A DNA stretch of 46,669 nt from Pirellulales bacterium (GCA_020846145.1 JADLEL010000032.1:1-46669); one strand, 5' to 3'. Shown: positions 1 through 10,927, counted from the stretch's first letter. Numbers and translations: made by a program. Notes: a model not told the origin generated them from the sequence alone.

Positions 1-3000
1 AACGCGCCGCCCGACACCGGCAAGGTCACCGGCGCGCCCTCGCCCCAGTCGATCGTCAGGGTATGCGTGTCCAACGTGCCGTCGTCGTGGTAGGTCCCGC
101 TTAAGGTCACCGTGCCGTCCTCGCTCATGCTCGTCGCCGAGAGGCTGTCGATCACCGGCGCCACGTTATGCAGCGTGATTGAATCGCTGCCACCGGCGGC
201 GCCGCCGCTGGAATCTACAAGGGTCACCGTGAACGGCAGAACATCAACAGGAGTACCGGTGGAAGGATTATCGTCGGCATAGGTGTGGCCGATGCTGAAG
301 GAGAAAACGCCTTGGGCGAGCGTGATGATTTGAGTCTGACCGTCGCCCCAGGCGATTGTCAGCGTGTGTACTTGCGGATCATTTATAAATGAGCCGGTCA
401 GGGTGATCGAATCGTTTTCGTCAATATCGTGATCGGACAGATTGAATACGAAGTCCGATAAGGCTGCATAATCCACGAATCCCACGGCATTGTCGTTCGA
501 GTCGTGGTAGATCAGCGCCTCGATGGCCGACGGCGTGTCATCGTCCCACGTATTGCCGCAAGCGGTAACGTCGTAAGGCGCGGAACTCGTTCCGTGCGGG
601 CCGACGGTCGGATCCGCATTGAGGTTGACGATCGCGCCCTCGGTTGCCGAGGATGTCGTGTAGCCGCGGAAGTCATTGCCGCCGGCGCTCACGCCCAGGC
701 CGGTGAAATTAGTGCCGATGCCTAGTTGGCCGGCATCCACGATGCCGCCGTTCTGGATCAGCAAACCGATATCGTTTCCGGTGAGGTCGTTGTTTTCGAT
801 CAAGGCCGTGCCGCCGTCAACGTCGATGCCGACGCGGTTGTCGTGGATCGAATCATCGTTGTCGCTGATGATTGCCGAGCCGGCGAGAATCTGAATGCCG
901 GTATCGCAGTCGAGGATATCGTTGTCGCCGTCGATTTGCGTTGCCGTGGCGGCATGGCCATTCCAGGCTTGTTGTCGGATGCCCACGTTTACATCGGAAA
1001 TATCATTGTTGGCGATTTCCATGCCGGTGGCCTTGCCCAGAATTCGGATGCCTTGGCTGCCCGCGGGCGCAACGCCGTCGCCGGAGATTACGTTGCCGCT
1101 AATGACGACTCCGGTGAAATTGCCGGAAGCGCCGCTACCCGGGCCGTTGTTCCATAGCCCGATGCCGCGGCGGTAGGCCTTGAGGTTCGCGATCTGGTTG
1201 TCCGAAATCTCGATGTGGCTGAATCCGCCGTCCGCGCCCGCATTGGTGAAATCGCTTGCGAAGGTGATGCCGAAGCCGCGATGGGCATTGTCGTATAAGG
1301 CGCCGGGGGCGTTCGTGCCCATGTCGATGACGTTGTCGTGCACTTTTTGCAGCGAAACGATGTTCGTGCCGCCGTAGTTCATATTGAAATAGGCGTCCAC
1401 CGAGCCGTCGGCCACGCCGCGATCGAAAGTATTGAAACTCACGTCGGTAGCGCCAAAATGCCGTTCCAGCAGGATGGCGTTGGAACCGGTTTGCGAAATT
1501 TCATTGTATTGGAAAACCAGGTTTTCCAAGCCGCCGTTGGAGTAGAAGCCGTAGTCTTCATCATCGGCGGGATTGTTCGTTCCCAGAATCTCATTGTGCG
1601 TGATGTTATAAGTTGCGCCGCTTAACGGCGAAGCGGCGTAAATGCCGACGCGCACGCCGGCGTTCGTGCCGGCTTCCTGGAGGGAAAAGCCGTCGAAGGT
1701 TACATCGCCCGAAGCCGTGATTCGCACCAAGCCCACGCCATCGAGCAGACCGACGGCCGAATCGCCGTCGATGATCGACAGTCCGATGCCGTCGCCTTGA
1801 ACCGTAACGCCTTTATCGACGACGACTTGATTTTCGTTATAGGTTCCGGCCAGGACTCGGACGGTGTCGCCGGCGGTCGCCCGATCGATGCCTTCCTGGA
1901 TGTTCGTGCCGATGAGGCGGAAGTTGGACCACGGCGTAACCCAGCCGAGCCGCTCGTAACTGCTGATTTCGGCGTCGAGCAAAGGCGTCAAGGCGACGAC
2001 CGCCTTGTCGAAGGTGTTGCCGGCCAGGAAGCCCGTCCAATACCCGGCCGGATTCGCGTAACTGTCGCCCCGGGCCATGATCTGGTGGGCGTTGTTAGTG
2101 AAGGTGTTGCCCGTAATCGTCACCGCGCCGATGGGCTGAGTGGCCCAGCCGGAGGTCGTCATGCCCGTCAGGCTCACGCCCGCCCAGTCGGTGACATCGT
2201 GAATGTCATTGTCCTGGATTTTGCGGAGCGCCATGGTGGTTGTGGGATTGGTCTGCCCGGCGCCGTTGATGACGGTGATTTCGCCTTTGATGATCTCGTT
2301 ATGGTGGATATTGAAGCTTTCGACGTGCGCCGTAAGCCATTCGTTGCTGATGTACAAGGCCGACCAGCCGGTCGTGGTGTTGTCGATGATGGAATTCGCG
2401 AGGGTGAAGTCGTCGCCGATGTCCATCACGGTCTTGTTGGGTCCGGCCCCGCCCAGATCGCCGGGCACTCCCTGGAATCGCAGGCCGGTGAGCGTAACGC
2501 CGTCGCCGCTGACGATATGGTCGGCCAGCGACGGGTCGCGCATCGTGGCGGTGATCGTCGGCAGGCCGACGCGATTGGTAATGGGAACGCCGGCGGCATC
2601 GACGCCTTGAATCGTCAGATCGCTCTCGTAAACGATCAAGCCGACGGCCGTGGCTCCGGCCGCGCCGGTGTGCCAGTCGCGGAGCGAGCCTTCGGCGTAA
2701 TCGCCGGCATACACGTCGATCGTTCCGCCGCTCGCCGTATCGACCAAATCCACAGCCTCTTGGATGCGGCCGAGCGCGCCCGATTGCGGACTGTCGTCAT
2801 CGACGGAGAGCGAGGAAAAATCGCCCTGGAAGCCGGGAGCGACGCCGACATCCGTTCCCAAATTCAGCCACGGCGTGTAATCGACGTCGCCGACGATCGT
2901 GGCCGCCACGTCGCCCGCCGTGCTCGCGTCCCACCAGTTGCCGGAGGCGTTGACGAGGGTAGTGCCGGCGTTGGTGACGTTGGAATTGCCATTGCCGCTG

Positions 3001-6000
3001 AAACTGTTCTCGAACAAGGTAACCGATGCAATATTCACGGAGGTTTCTTCGACATACACGCCGTCGGCGGTATTCTTGATGAAGTTATTGGTAAAGGTCG
3101 CATTGACATCGGCATCGCCCCAACCGAACAAGGAGGTGGTCGCATAAACGCCGGTGCTGCCGATCCTTCCCGTTCCATCCACGGTGTTGCCGATGAAATT
3201 CGTCGATCCGCCAAAACCGCCGGAGGCCGTCAGGCCCACATCGACATTGGTAACCGTGTTGTATTGCACGGTAATCGTGCCGTAGGGCGCGAATGTCCAA
3301 ATGCCGTAGCTGCCGGTCGTGCCGTCGCTCACCGTATTGCCTTCGATCAGATCGCCGCCGGAACTGTTGTCGGTGTGAATGCCGCTGCCGGAGTCGGTGA
3401 CGACGTTGTCGAGGAAATCCGTCCCGGTGGACCAGTTTGCCGCGATGGCGTCGTTGGCGTTGGAAACGGTATTGCCTTGGATGACGCCCGAACCGCCGAA
3501 GTTGAAGATGCCGATCGACTGTACGCTGCCCTGCACGTTGTCCACGGTGTTCTCGGTGAAGTCGAACGTGCCGCCGCTCGAGGCGTAGAGGCCGCGGAGG
3601 TAGATGTTCCGGATGGTAACGTCGTGAACGCTCAAACCGTTATAAACGCCGAGATTGTGATTCGTGATAATGCCGTTGCGGGCGTCCACGTTCGCGCCGC
3701 CGACGCTCTCGCCGCCCGGCAGGCTGAGATTGTCGCCATCGACCGTCAGATCGTGAATGGTTACGTCGTTCGCCTGGACGAGGAAGACGTTGCTGGAACC
3801 AACCGCCAGCGAGCCGCCGGGCACATTGGCGCCGACGAAAGAAGGTACGACCGTAACGACGCCCTCTCCCGCGCCGGCGATTTCCACGCTCTTATGGACG
3901 ACGACGTTCTCCGCGTACGTGCCCGCCAGGACGTTCACCGTACCGGTAACCGCGACGGCGTTGACGCCGTCCTGGATGATGTCGAAGGCGTCCACGCCGA
4001 ATTGCGTGGCGGGTCCGACGACGCCGTCGGGATCGACGCCCAAGGCCAAACCGGCCCAATCGTCGTTCACATAGACGATCATGGGAGCCGCCGCTTGATT
4101 CTGCGCATTGCTAAAATCAACCATCGTGCGATCGGCGTCGTCGGTATCGTCGAAGACGTAATGTTCGATCATGGAGAGATCGACATACGGCCCGAAATCG
4201 TTGTACTGGGCCTTTACATCGATGCCCGCCCCGCCGGCGGCCACCGTTTTGTTCAGATTTTCAATGGCGTAGTTTCCGCCCGTGCCGGTGTAGCCGGTGA
4301 GGTCGTTATTGCCGGCGCTACTAAAAGATCCGCCGCCGGCATCGACCGTGGCGTCGCCATCCACCTGAATGCCCACGTCGTTTTCGGTCAGGTCGTTGTT
4401 TTGAATTTTGGCGGAGCCGCCGACGACGGCAATGCCGATATCGTTGCCGCCGCTGCCGTGGAAGATATTGCCGTCGAGCGTAACCGTGCTGGTGTCGGTG
4501 TCGTCGTACCCGACCGCCACGCCCGTGGTGTTGCCGTAAATGTGGTTGCCGACGATCTCCGCCTGCGTTCCGGCGCCAAAGTAAGTTGTAATCAGAATGC
4601 CCGCCGAGGTGGAGCCGTCCACGGTGGCCACGCCCGTGTTGCCGGTGAAAGTGTTGCCCTCGCCGGAATTCGGACCGCCGATGGTAACATCGGCGCCTCC
4701 GCCAAGTTCGATACCGTAGTCGAGCCAATCTCCGGCTCCCTTGCCCGTGTACGTGTTGCCCTGGAATACGCCGGTCGTGCCCGCGCCGAAGTAAAATGCC
4801 CCAATCCGGCCGATGTTTGCAAACGTCGAATCGGTGATATCGACATCGCCGCCGTAAACCGCTACGCCGCGGCCGTAGTACAACGCGGGATTGCTGAGCG
4901 CGATATTCTTGAACTCCACGTGGTCGATCGTGCCGTCCCCCTTGTGAAGGATGCCAATGGCGACTTCACGCCCCGCACCATCGAGCGTCATTTGGCTTAG
5001 ATCGAGATTCTTTCCGGCGTTGACCAGCCACCAGCCGCGGGCATCGCCGGAACTGCCCGTGTCGAATCCCGGCTTAACGGTCGTAACGCCCATCCCCGCG
5101 CCGATGATGGCGACATCCTTGTTGACCACGATTTGGGCGGGTTCGACGTAATTGCCCGGATTCAAGTACACCGTGCTCCCATCGACCATGTCGATCGCTT
5201 CTTGAATCCGGCCGACCGAACCGGTCTGCGGGCTATTATCGTCAACCTTCAATTGGGAGAAATCGCCTTGGAAACCCATTTCGGAGCCATTGGTATCGCT
5301 TCCGCTGAGGAGCCACGGCGTGTAGTCGATATTGGCGGCCGCCGAGCCGAGAATATCGGGCTGGCCGACGGGAGGCGTTGCCGTGCCGCCGAAGGCGACG
5401 GGGATGAGGTCGGAATAGCCTGGCTCCGCGCTGCTGACCGCGCTCACCACCGGATTCGCAGTGCCGTACCAGTTGCCGCTGATATTTTTCAGATTGGAGC
5501 CCGGGGCCGGCAGCGAACCGCCCGTTTGCCGGTCCACGACCTGGCCGTACCAGTTGCCGCTGAGATCGTTGTTAAAGAACGTGCAGTTCGCGGCCGTTTG
5601 CACCGGGCTGTTGGTCCCGCCGCTGGCGTCGAGGAACAATACGCCGACCGTCCAGTTGTCGGTAATCTCGTTCTCCTCGACCGTCAGGCTGTCGGTCTGG
5701 TTCCGGAAGATCATGCCCGTGCGATTGTCGGTGATGACGTTGTTGCGGATGGTGTGGCCGGAACTGTTGTTGACGTCGATGCCGGTGCGGTTGCCGGTAA
5801 TGAGGTTGTCGCGGACCAGCATTCCCGTCAAACTCGTACCGATGATGGAAATACCGGCCGAATTGAGTCCGGCATTGTTCCAATCGGTCGGATTATTGCC
5901 CAAGCGGGTAATGGTGAAACCGGCGATCTCGACATCGTTCGCAGTTACGGCGACGGTGGATCCGCTGCCGCCGATCACGCCGCGGATCGTCGTCGCGCCA

Positions 6001-9000
6001 GCTCCTGCGCCCAGCAGGCTCACCGATTTATTGACCGAAACGTCCTCGTCGTACGTGCCGGACTCGACTTTAACCGTGTCATCGGTGGTGACGGCGTCGA
6101 TGCCGCCCTGAATGGTGCTGAAGATCGCCGGAACGCTGATCGAGCCTAAGGTAGTAACCGTAACCGCGCGGTCGAACGTGTTGCCGGCGAGAATGCCGGC
6201 CGTCATGCTGAGCGTGGTCGCGTCGCCGTCGAACTGCTTGCTGCCGTTATCGTCGAACGTGTTGCCGGTTACGCTGCCGGTGGCGCCGTTGATAAAGCGG
6301 ACGCCAATGGTGTTGTCGTAAATATGATTGTTGGTAATGTTCGCGAGGCCCGCGTTTACGTCGATGCCGATCGCGTTGCCGTGGATCGAGGCCGAATTGT
6401 TCTGCACCAGCGCCGACGCGTCGGCGCCTTCGACCAAGATGCCCGTCGCGCAGGCCGTGATCGAGGTGTCGTTCTGAATGACGGCGTGGACGGTGGAGCC
6501 GTTGGTGTTCGAGGGGCTATCCTTGACGTAAACTCCGGCCAGCGAAGCGCCGCTGATGCTCAGGCCGTCGATGGTCAGGACCGTCGATCCGCCGTCGGAA
6601 CTGTAGCCTTCGTAGTTGTTCAGCCACACGCCGTAATCGGCGCCGCTCACGCTGCCGCCGCTGATGGCGACGCCGAGGGTCGTCGTGTCGTTCCAAACCT
6701 GATAACCGGTGGTGGTTTGAGTAATGTCGGGGGCGACGATCGTGTTGCCCGACACGGTCGCGCCGACGCTCGATCCGAGGGAGGAAAGGATGATGCCGTC
6801 CCACTTCGTCGCTCCGGCCGTCTCGTCTAGTGCATAGATCTGATTGCCGCTGATCGTGAACGAAGAAGCGCCGCTATAGGCCAAATTGTGGAAAATGCCG
6901 AACCGCGTGGCATGGATTTCGTTATTCGCGATCGAGCCGGTCGCGCCCGGATTGGCCGCGGAGAAGTTGCCGGTTTGCACGCCCTTGCGCACGTCGAGCA
7001 TGACGTTGTCGGTGATCTCGGCGTAGAAGTTGTTGTAGATGATGACGCCGACGCCGAAACCTTCGGGAATGTAGCCGATGTTTTCGAACCGGTTGTAACG
7101 GATATAGTTGTCCGACGTGGCGGCCCCGCCGTTGTAATAATTGTAGAAATCGACGCCCGCGTAGGAGATGTTCTCGACGATGTTATTCTCGAAAACGACG
7201 TTGCCGATGCCGTCGTAAGCCGAAACGGCTTCGCAAGCGTCCACGTCCACGCCGTTGACTAGGAAGCCGCTGGTGAGCGTGGGATTATCCCCGTCGAACG
7301 TCAAGCCTTTGATCGTTATGTTGCTCGCGCTGACGTAGAGGATCGATACCGCCCCGGCGCTCAAGGCGCTCGGGTCGCTGGTGGCGGGCATGAGCACGGT
7401 GGGAGCAACGGGCGTACCCGTGTTCGGATTGATCGCGGCGTTCGGGCCGAGCAGCGAAAGGGCCTTGTCGAGCACAAGGTTCTCGGCATAATCCCCCGCG
7501 TAAACGTACACGGTGCCGCCGACGGCCACCGCGTCGATGGCGTCCTGAATCGTGGCGAACTGGTCGTAGCCGAAGGCGGTGCCATTGCCCATGCTGCCGC
7601 CGGATATGCCGTCCGCATCGACGCCGTAGGCCGTGCCCGTCCAAGTGTCGTCCACGTAAACGACGGTCGGGGTGGGCACGGGCGGATACTGCGAGAAGAT
7701 GACCTCCGTGTTGGCCGCATCGTCGGTATCGTCGTAGATCACGCCCTCGATGCCCGGCGGGGTGAGCAGGCCGAAGTCGTTGTCTTCGGCGTAAACGTCT
7801 TTGTCGCCCACCGCAACCGTGTTCAGGTTCTTAATGGCGTAGTTGCCGCCCAAGCCGGTGTAGCCGGTGAGGTCGTTGCCGCCGACGCTGCCCAACGATC
7901 CGCCGCCGGCATCGACCGTGGCGTTATTCAGTACTTGAATGCCGACTTGGTTGCCGGTGAGGGTGTTGTTCTCGATCTTGGCCGTCGCGGCGTTGACATT
8001 GATGCCGACCGCCGCGCCGGAGATGGTGTTGGCATCCGCGGGGAGTCCGCCGACCGTCGCCTGAACGGGCGCTCCGCCGGCCGGATTGGTTCCCGTGTCG
8101 GCCAAGTCGATGCCGGTGACGAATCCGGTAATCGTGTTGCCGGTCAGCGTTGCGTAATTGGCCAAGTCGGCTACGGGATCTCCATTGCCGTTAGTGAAAA
8201 TGCCGCCGTCGTCGCTAACGAAGATGCCCACGGCCGTTCCGGGATCGCCGGCCAAGCTGCTGGTGGCCGTTAACGTGTTATCCTTCACCAGAATCGGATT
8301 GGCGACGCTGCCGTTGCCGAAAAGCCAAATGCCCGCGTCGCCCGCCGTGCCGTCAACCTCGTTGTCCTGAACCGTCATCGTTCCGCCCGCGTTCCGCACG
8401 AGCAGCCCGACGGCGTTGCCGCCGGTGAGCGTGATGTCGTTGTCGTTCAAGGTGCTGCCGGCCGCCGGCCAAACGAGTTGAATGCCTTCGTAGCTAGCGC
8501 TGATGATGTTGCCGTCAACGAACACGAGTTCGTTGCCCGGCCCGCTCCATTGGACGACCTCGATGCCCAAGGGGGTGTCGCTGATGGTATTGGTGCTGAT
8601 GGTGCCTTCGGCGTCGAAAATGACGATGGCCGGTCCCAACTCAACGCCGTCAACCGTATTCCCCGAGATCAGGTGCCCGGTGCTCTTGGTGCCGTTGTAA
8701 CGCGGCGACACTTGAATGCCCCGACGGTAGATATTCTGAATCGTCGTGTTTTGCACGGTCAAACCGTCCGCGCCGGTCGTGCCGATGATCGCGGCGCGGT
8801 AACGGTTGTCGCCCGTGAGGACGCCGTCTTCGTTTCCGTCGATCGTCAGATTTTGAATCGTAACGTTCGCGCTCTGGACATCGAACGCGTTATGCGTATG
8901 TCCGCCCGATTCCGCGACTCCAGGCCCGATAATCACGCCTGCTTCGCTTTCGCCGGTGATGGCGACGGACTTGGCGATCGTAATGTCCGACTCATTGTAA

Positions 9001-10313
9001 AGGCTGTTTTCGATGTTGACGGTGTATCCTACGGGGGGCGCGGCGTCGATGCCGCGCTGGATGCTGGAATCGGTAGAGCCGACCTCCGGCTTGGTGACAT
9101 AGACCTGATTGGCGATCCAAGTAACGAGGCCCGCGGCGGTATTGCCGGCATCGACCTTATGGAACATCTTGTCTTCGATGCGGAAGTTGCCGACAACGTC
9201 AAAAGTCTGAACAGCGCCCGTGAAGCTAACGGCGTTCGGGGAATAATTTTCGATGAAATAATTCGTGGCGGAAAATTGGTTGCCCGGATAGACCGTCAAA
9301 TTGCTGTCGCTACCGTCGAGGCGGACGTCGGTCAGATTCTTATTGGTTGACGAAAATATATTGTCTTCAATTCTGGCCGTGCCGCTCTCCACGACGATCG
9401 CGCCCGGCGTCGCCGCCAGGCCGTGATTGTGCTTTTGGAAGGTGTTTGCGGTGATGGTTACCACATTGGAAAGACCGGCGGCGACGTGAATGCCCTGGCT
9501 GCGGTAGGTTCCCGCGCGATTGTTGTCGTCGAAAGCATTAGGATGGCCGACGGCGCCGATGGTCCCCGCGGCGTTGGCGAGGATGCCCACCGAGTTCTGC
9601 GTGAAGGTGTTGTCGTGGATGTTGTAGCCGGCGGCGTTGGCCTCGATCGCCGCGCCGTCGCCGGAGCTGGCGTCGCGGAAAATGAAATGTTCGATTTCGA
9701 CGCCCGTGCTCGTAATTTTGAAAGCGCCGTCGAGCCCGGCCATCACGGCGTTGTAGGTGGTGCTGCCCGAAGTGTATTCTTGGCCGATCAGATGCACGGG
9801 TTGGCTGAGGTCCGTTTTTCCGGGGCTGTTGTACATGCCGGTTATGACGTTGATCGTCCCGCCGGAAGTAACGTTCGGCAGCGCGGCGCCGACGCTGGAG
9901 AAGGCGTCGGTCCCGAAAATTTTCCCGGTAATCGAGCCGTTGTCGTTGAAGCCGGAATTATCGACCGTATCGCCGGCGCTCAAACCCGTCGGGGCGACGT
10001 CGGTGGTAACGACCCAGTTGTCGTTGACCCACACGGAAGACAACGACAACAACTGCCGTTGTTCGAGCGGTTCGCCGGTCAAACGCCGCATGCCCAAGCC
10101 CAGCGGCCGGCGGGCGGAAGCCTGGGGCCTGTCGCCGCGGAATTTTCGGAAAAAATTGAGCAACCCGGAGACGACCGGCAGCGATTGCCGGTCATCCTTG
10201 GCAAAAGGGGTTGCGGAGAGCCGTGCCCGCGGTAACTTCTGATCGGCTTGCTCCGTGGAACTCGCCGATTGAAAACTTACGATTCCCCGCCGATTCGATT
10301 TTTTGTTTTTCAT
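1..10313 (-). CDS. Giant LEPR-XLL / right-handed beta-helix repeat protein, C-terminus beyond the window
   Basis: Reading the minus strand from ATG at 10313 gives one open frame of 3,437 codons that is still open at base 1, so the C-terminus is missing. The N-terminus is basic (MKNKKSNRR) and has no classical signal peptide; around residues 83-89 it carries LEQRQLL, matching the LEPR-XLL motif found at the start of very long planctomycete proteins. At least eight pectate-lyase-like beta-helix modules follow, each opened by a strand of the form TVxVxxGxYxENVxVxKSVxIxG, near residues 150, 435, 935, 1415, 1715, 2125, 2535 and 2820. They are rich in NxI/NTF ladder repeats. Residues from about 3280 look like PKD/cadherin-type Ig domains (TIAWGDGQ, GHTYADDN). 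An AGGGGGT stretch upstream of the ATG may serve as ribosome binding site. The likely role is cell-surface or secreted adhesion or polysaccharide binding; this is inferred from architecture only. Confidence 0.88.
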   Translation of the reverse strand, partial: MKNKKSNRRGIVSFQSASSTEQADQKLPRARLSATPFAKDDRQSLPVVSGLLNFFRKFRGDRPQASARRPLGLGMRRLTGEPLEQRQLLSLSSVWVNDNWVVTTDVAPTGLSAGDTVDNSGFNDNGSITGKIFGTDAFSSVGAALPNVTSGGTINVITGMYNSPGKTDLSQPVHLIGQEYTSGSTTYNAVMAGLDGAFKITSTGVEIEHFIFRDASSGDGAAIEANAAGYNIHDNTFTQNSVGILANAAGTIGAVGHPNAFDDNNRAGTYRSQGIHVAAGLSNVVTITANTFQKHNHGLAATPGAIVVESGTARIEDNIFSSTNKNLTDVRLDGSDSNLTVYPGNQFSATNYFIENYSPNAVSFTGAVQTFDVVGNFRIEDKMFHKVDAGNTAAGLVTWIANQVYVTKPEVGSTDSSIQRGIDAAPPVGYTVNIENSLYNESDITIAKSVAITGESEAGVIIGPGVAESGGHTHNAFDVQSANVTIQNLTIDGNEDGVLTGDNRYRAAIIGTTGADGLTVQNTTIQNIYRRGIQVSPRYNGTKSTGHLISGNTVDGVELGPAIVIFDAEGTISTNTISDTPLGIEVVQWSGPGNELVFVDGNIISASYEGIQLVWPAAGSTLNDNDITLTGGNAVGLLVRNAGGTMTVQDNEVDGTAGDAGIWLFGNGSVANPILVKDNTLTATSSLAGDPGTAVGIFVSDDGGIFTNGNGDPVADLANYATLTGNTITGFVTGIDLADTGTNPAGGAPVQATVGGLPADANTISGAAVGINVNAATAKIENNTLTGNQVGIQVLNNATVDAGGGSLGSVGGNDLTGYTGLGGNYAIKNLNTVAVGDKDVYAEDNDFGLLTPPGIEGVIYDDTDDAANTEVIFSQYPPVPTPTVVYVDDTWTGTAYGVDADGISGGSMGNGTAFGYDQFATIQDAIDAVAVGGTVYVYAGDYAENLVLDKALSLLGPNAAINPNTGTPVAPTVLMPATSDPSALSAGAVSILYVSASNITIKGLTFDGDNPTLTSGFLVNGVDVDACEAVSAYDGIGNVVFENNIVENISYAGVDFYNYYNGGAATSDNYIRYNRFENIGYIPEGFGVGVIIYNNFYAEITDNVMLDVRKGVQTGNFSAANPGATGSIANNEIHATRFGIFHNLAYSGASSFTISGNQIYALDETAGATKWDGIILSSLGSSVGATVSGNTIVAPDITQTTTGYQVWNDTTTLGVAISGGSVSGADYGVWLNNYEGYSSDGGSTVLTIDGLSISGASLAGVYVKDSPSNTNGSTVHAVIQNDTSITACATGILVEGADASALVQNNSASIHGNAIGIDVNAGLANITNNHIYDNTIGVRFINGATGSVTGNTFDDNGSKQFDGDATTLSMTAGILAGNTFDRAVTVTTLGSISVPAIFSTIQGGIDAVTTDDTVKVESGTYDEDVSVNKSVSLLGAGAGATTIRGVIGGSGSTVAVTANDVEIAGFTITRLGNNPTDWNNAGLNSAGISIIGTSLTGMLVRDNLITGNRTGIDVNNSSGHTIRNNVITDNRTGMIFRNQTDSLTVEENEITDNWTVGVLFLDASGGTNSPVQTAANCTFFNNDLSGNWYGQVVDRQTGGSLPAPGSNLKNISGNWYGTANPVVSAVSSAEPGYSDLIPVAFGGTATPPVGQPDILGSAAANIDYTPWLLSGSDTNGSEMGFQGDFSQLKVDDNSPQTGSVGRIQEAIDMVDGSTVYLNPGNYVEPAQIVVNKDVAIIGAGMGVTTVKPGFDTGSSGDARGWWLVNAGKNLDLSQMTLDGAGREVAIGILHKGDGTIDHVEFKNIALSNPALYYGRGVAVYGGDVDITDSTFANIGRIGAFYFGAGTTGVFQGNTYTGKGAGDWLDYGIELGGGADVTIGGPNSGEGNTFTGNTGVATVDGSTSAGILITTYFGAGTQAEIVGNHIYGNTTGVAVGYDDTDTSTVTLDGNIFHGSGGNDIGIAVVGGSAKIQNNDLTENDVGIQVDGDATVDAGGGSFSSAGNNDLTGYTGTGGNYAIENLNKTVAAGGAGIDVKAQYNDFGPYVDLSMIEHYVFDDTDDADRTMVDFSNAQNQAAAPMIVYVNDDWAGLALGVDPDGVVGPATQFGVDAFDIIQDGVNAVAVTGTVNVLAGTYAENVVVHKSVEIAGAGEGVVTVVPSFVGANVPGGSLAVGSSNVFLVQANDVTIHDLTVDGDNLSLPGGESVGGANVDARNGIITNHNLGVYNGLSVHDVTIRNIYLRGLYASSGGTFDFTENTVDNVQGSVQSIGIFNFGGSGVIQGNTVSNANDAIAANWSTGTDFLDNVVTDSGSGIHTDNSSGGDLIEGNTVSDGTTGSYGIWTFAPYGTITVQYNTVTNVDVGLTASGGFGGSTNFIGNTVDGTGRIGSTGVYATTSLFGWGDADVNATFTNNFIKNTADGVYVEETSVNIASVTLFENSFSGNGNSNVTNAGTTLVNASGNWWDASTAGDVAATIVGDVDYTPWLNLGTDVGVAPGFQGDFSSLSVDDDSPQSGALGRIQEAVDLVDTASGGTIDVYAGDYAEGSLRDWHTGAAGATAVGLIVYESDLTIQGVDAAGVPITNRVGLPTITATMRDPSLADHIVSGDGVTLTGLRFQGVPGDLGGAGPNKTVMDIGDDFTLANSIIDNTTTGWSALYISNEWLTAHVESFNIHHNEIIKGEITVINGAGQTNPTTTMALRKIQDNDIHDVTDWAGVSLTGMTTSGWATQPIGAVTITGNTFTNNAHQIMARGDSYANPAGYWTGFLAGNTFDKAVVALTPLLDAEISSYERLGWVTPWSNFRLIGTNIQEGIDRATAGDTVRVLAGTYNENQVVVDKGVTVQGDGIGLSIIDGDSAVGLLDGVGLVRITASGDVTFDGFSLQEAGTNAGVRVGIYAASPLSGATYNITHNEILGTNNPADDEDYGFYSNGGLENLVFQYNEISQTGSNAILLERHFGATDVSFNTFDRGVADGSVDAYFNMNYGGTNIVSLQKVHDNVIDMGTNAPGALYDNAHRGFGITFASDFTNAGADGGFSHIEISDNQIANLKAYRRGIGLWNNGPGSGASGNFTGVVISGNVISGDGVAPAGSQGIRILGKATGMEIANNDISDVNVGIRQQAWNGHAATATQIDGDNDILDCDTGIQILAGSAIISDNDDSIHDNRVGIDVDGGTALIENNDLTGNDIGLLIQNGGIVDAGQLGIGTNFTGLGVSAGGNDFRGYTTSSATEGAIVNLNADPTVGPHGTSSAPYDVTACGNTWDDDTPSAIEALIYHDSNDNAVGFVDYAALSDFVFNLSDHDIDENDSITLTGSFINDPQVHTLTIAWGDGQTQIITLAQGVFSFSIGHTYADDNPSTGTPVDVLPFTVTLVDSSGGAAGGSDSITLHNVAPVIDSLSATSMSEDGTVTLSGTYHDDGTLDTHTLTIDWGEGAPVTLPVSGGA
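4263..4356 (-). repeat. Intragenic repeat, second copy
   Basis: This is the partner of 7833-7926. Similarity continues on both sides at the protein level: the DDTDDA and VVYVxDxWxG motifs that follow in each copy are also shared. A more diverged third version of the same ladder and DxxDD segment lies near 430-820. Confidence 0.8.
7833..7926 (-). repeat. Intragenic repeat, N-terminal copy
   Basis: This stretch, encoding an NDLTGYTGxGGNYAI-type ladder segment plus flanks, is closely repeated at 4263-4356. The offset is 3,570 bases, exactly 1,190 codons, so the reading frame is kept. Confidence 0.8.
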
Positions 10314-10927
10314 GTGAAAGACCCCCTAAACTAGGGTTGATGAAGTTGGGACGAATCCCGAACGCGATTTGTGGTAAAAAACGATGAAGGACGACATTTG
10401 CAAGCACTCGAAAAGAAAAATCCGTTTTCCCACGCCCCCTCCCTGGCAAGGACAATCTGGGAACTTACGAATCGAAAAACGAGTACATCTGTTGTTTTCT
10501 TGATCTTCGGAAACGACGCCGCCAATAATTCCGGAAGAGAACCAACGGCCGAAAATGGATAGATTTTTTTCCCGTCATAAAACAGACCTTAAATCTCAGG
10601 GTGCAAACACCGACGAAAATCCGCCGAAAAAAACAACTTGCCCACCCGACGCGAAAAAAAGCCGGAACGTGAAACCACTACGAAATGCTAAACTTTTCCT
10701 GAAAATACAATTGCATTACTTGGCTAATTTAGTCATGTTGCGCGGATTGTCAACGATCTAATTGGTGAAACCCCACTAGAAACAAGAGAAACAGTAATAA
10801 AGGGTACAATAATGTGGGTTATTATATACAATAATAAGTGGGGTGTATTGTCGCGTTGGATTCCTTTTCCATACTCTGCACGGGCATTGGCACGACAATT
10901 TATACGGGGGGGTAACTTTTCCTCATT

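Noticed and set aside
1797..5000. A 1,067-codon plus-strand open frame
   Set aside because: It is exactly codon-aligned antisense to the giant beta-helix gene. It arises because that gene almost never uses TTA, CTA or TCA codons. The translation is low-complexity Asp/Val/Arg-rich and matches no family. Similar aligned shadows at 5133-6149, 8478-9350 and 9423-10235 are rejected for the same reason.
10371..10761. Small open frames upstream of the giant beta-helix gene
   Set aside because: They are short, lack ribosome binding sites and have no recognisable motif; they are treated as intergenic.
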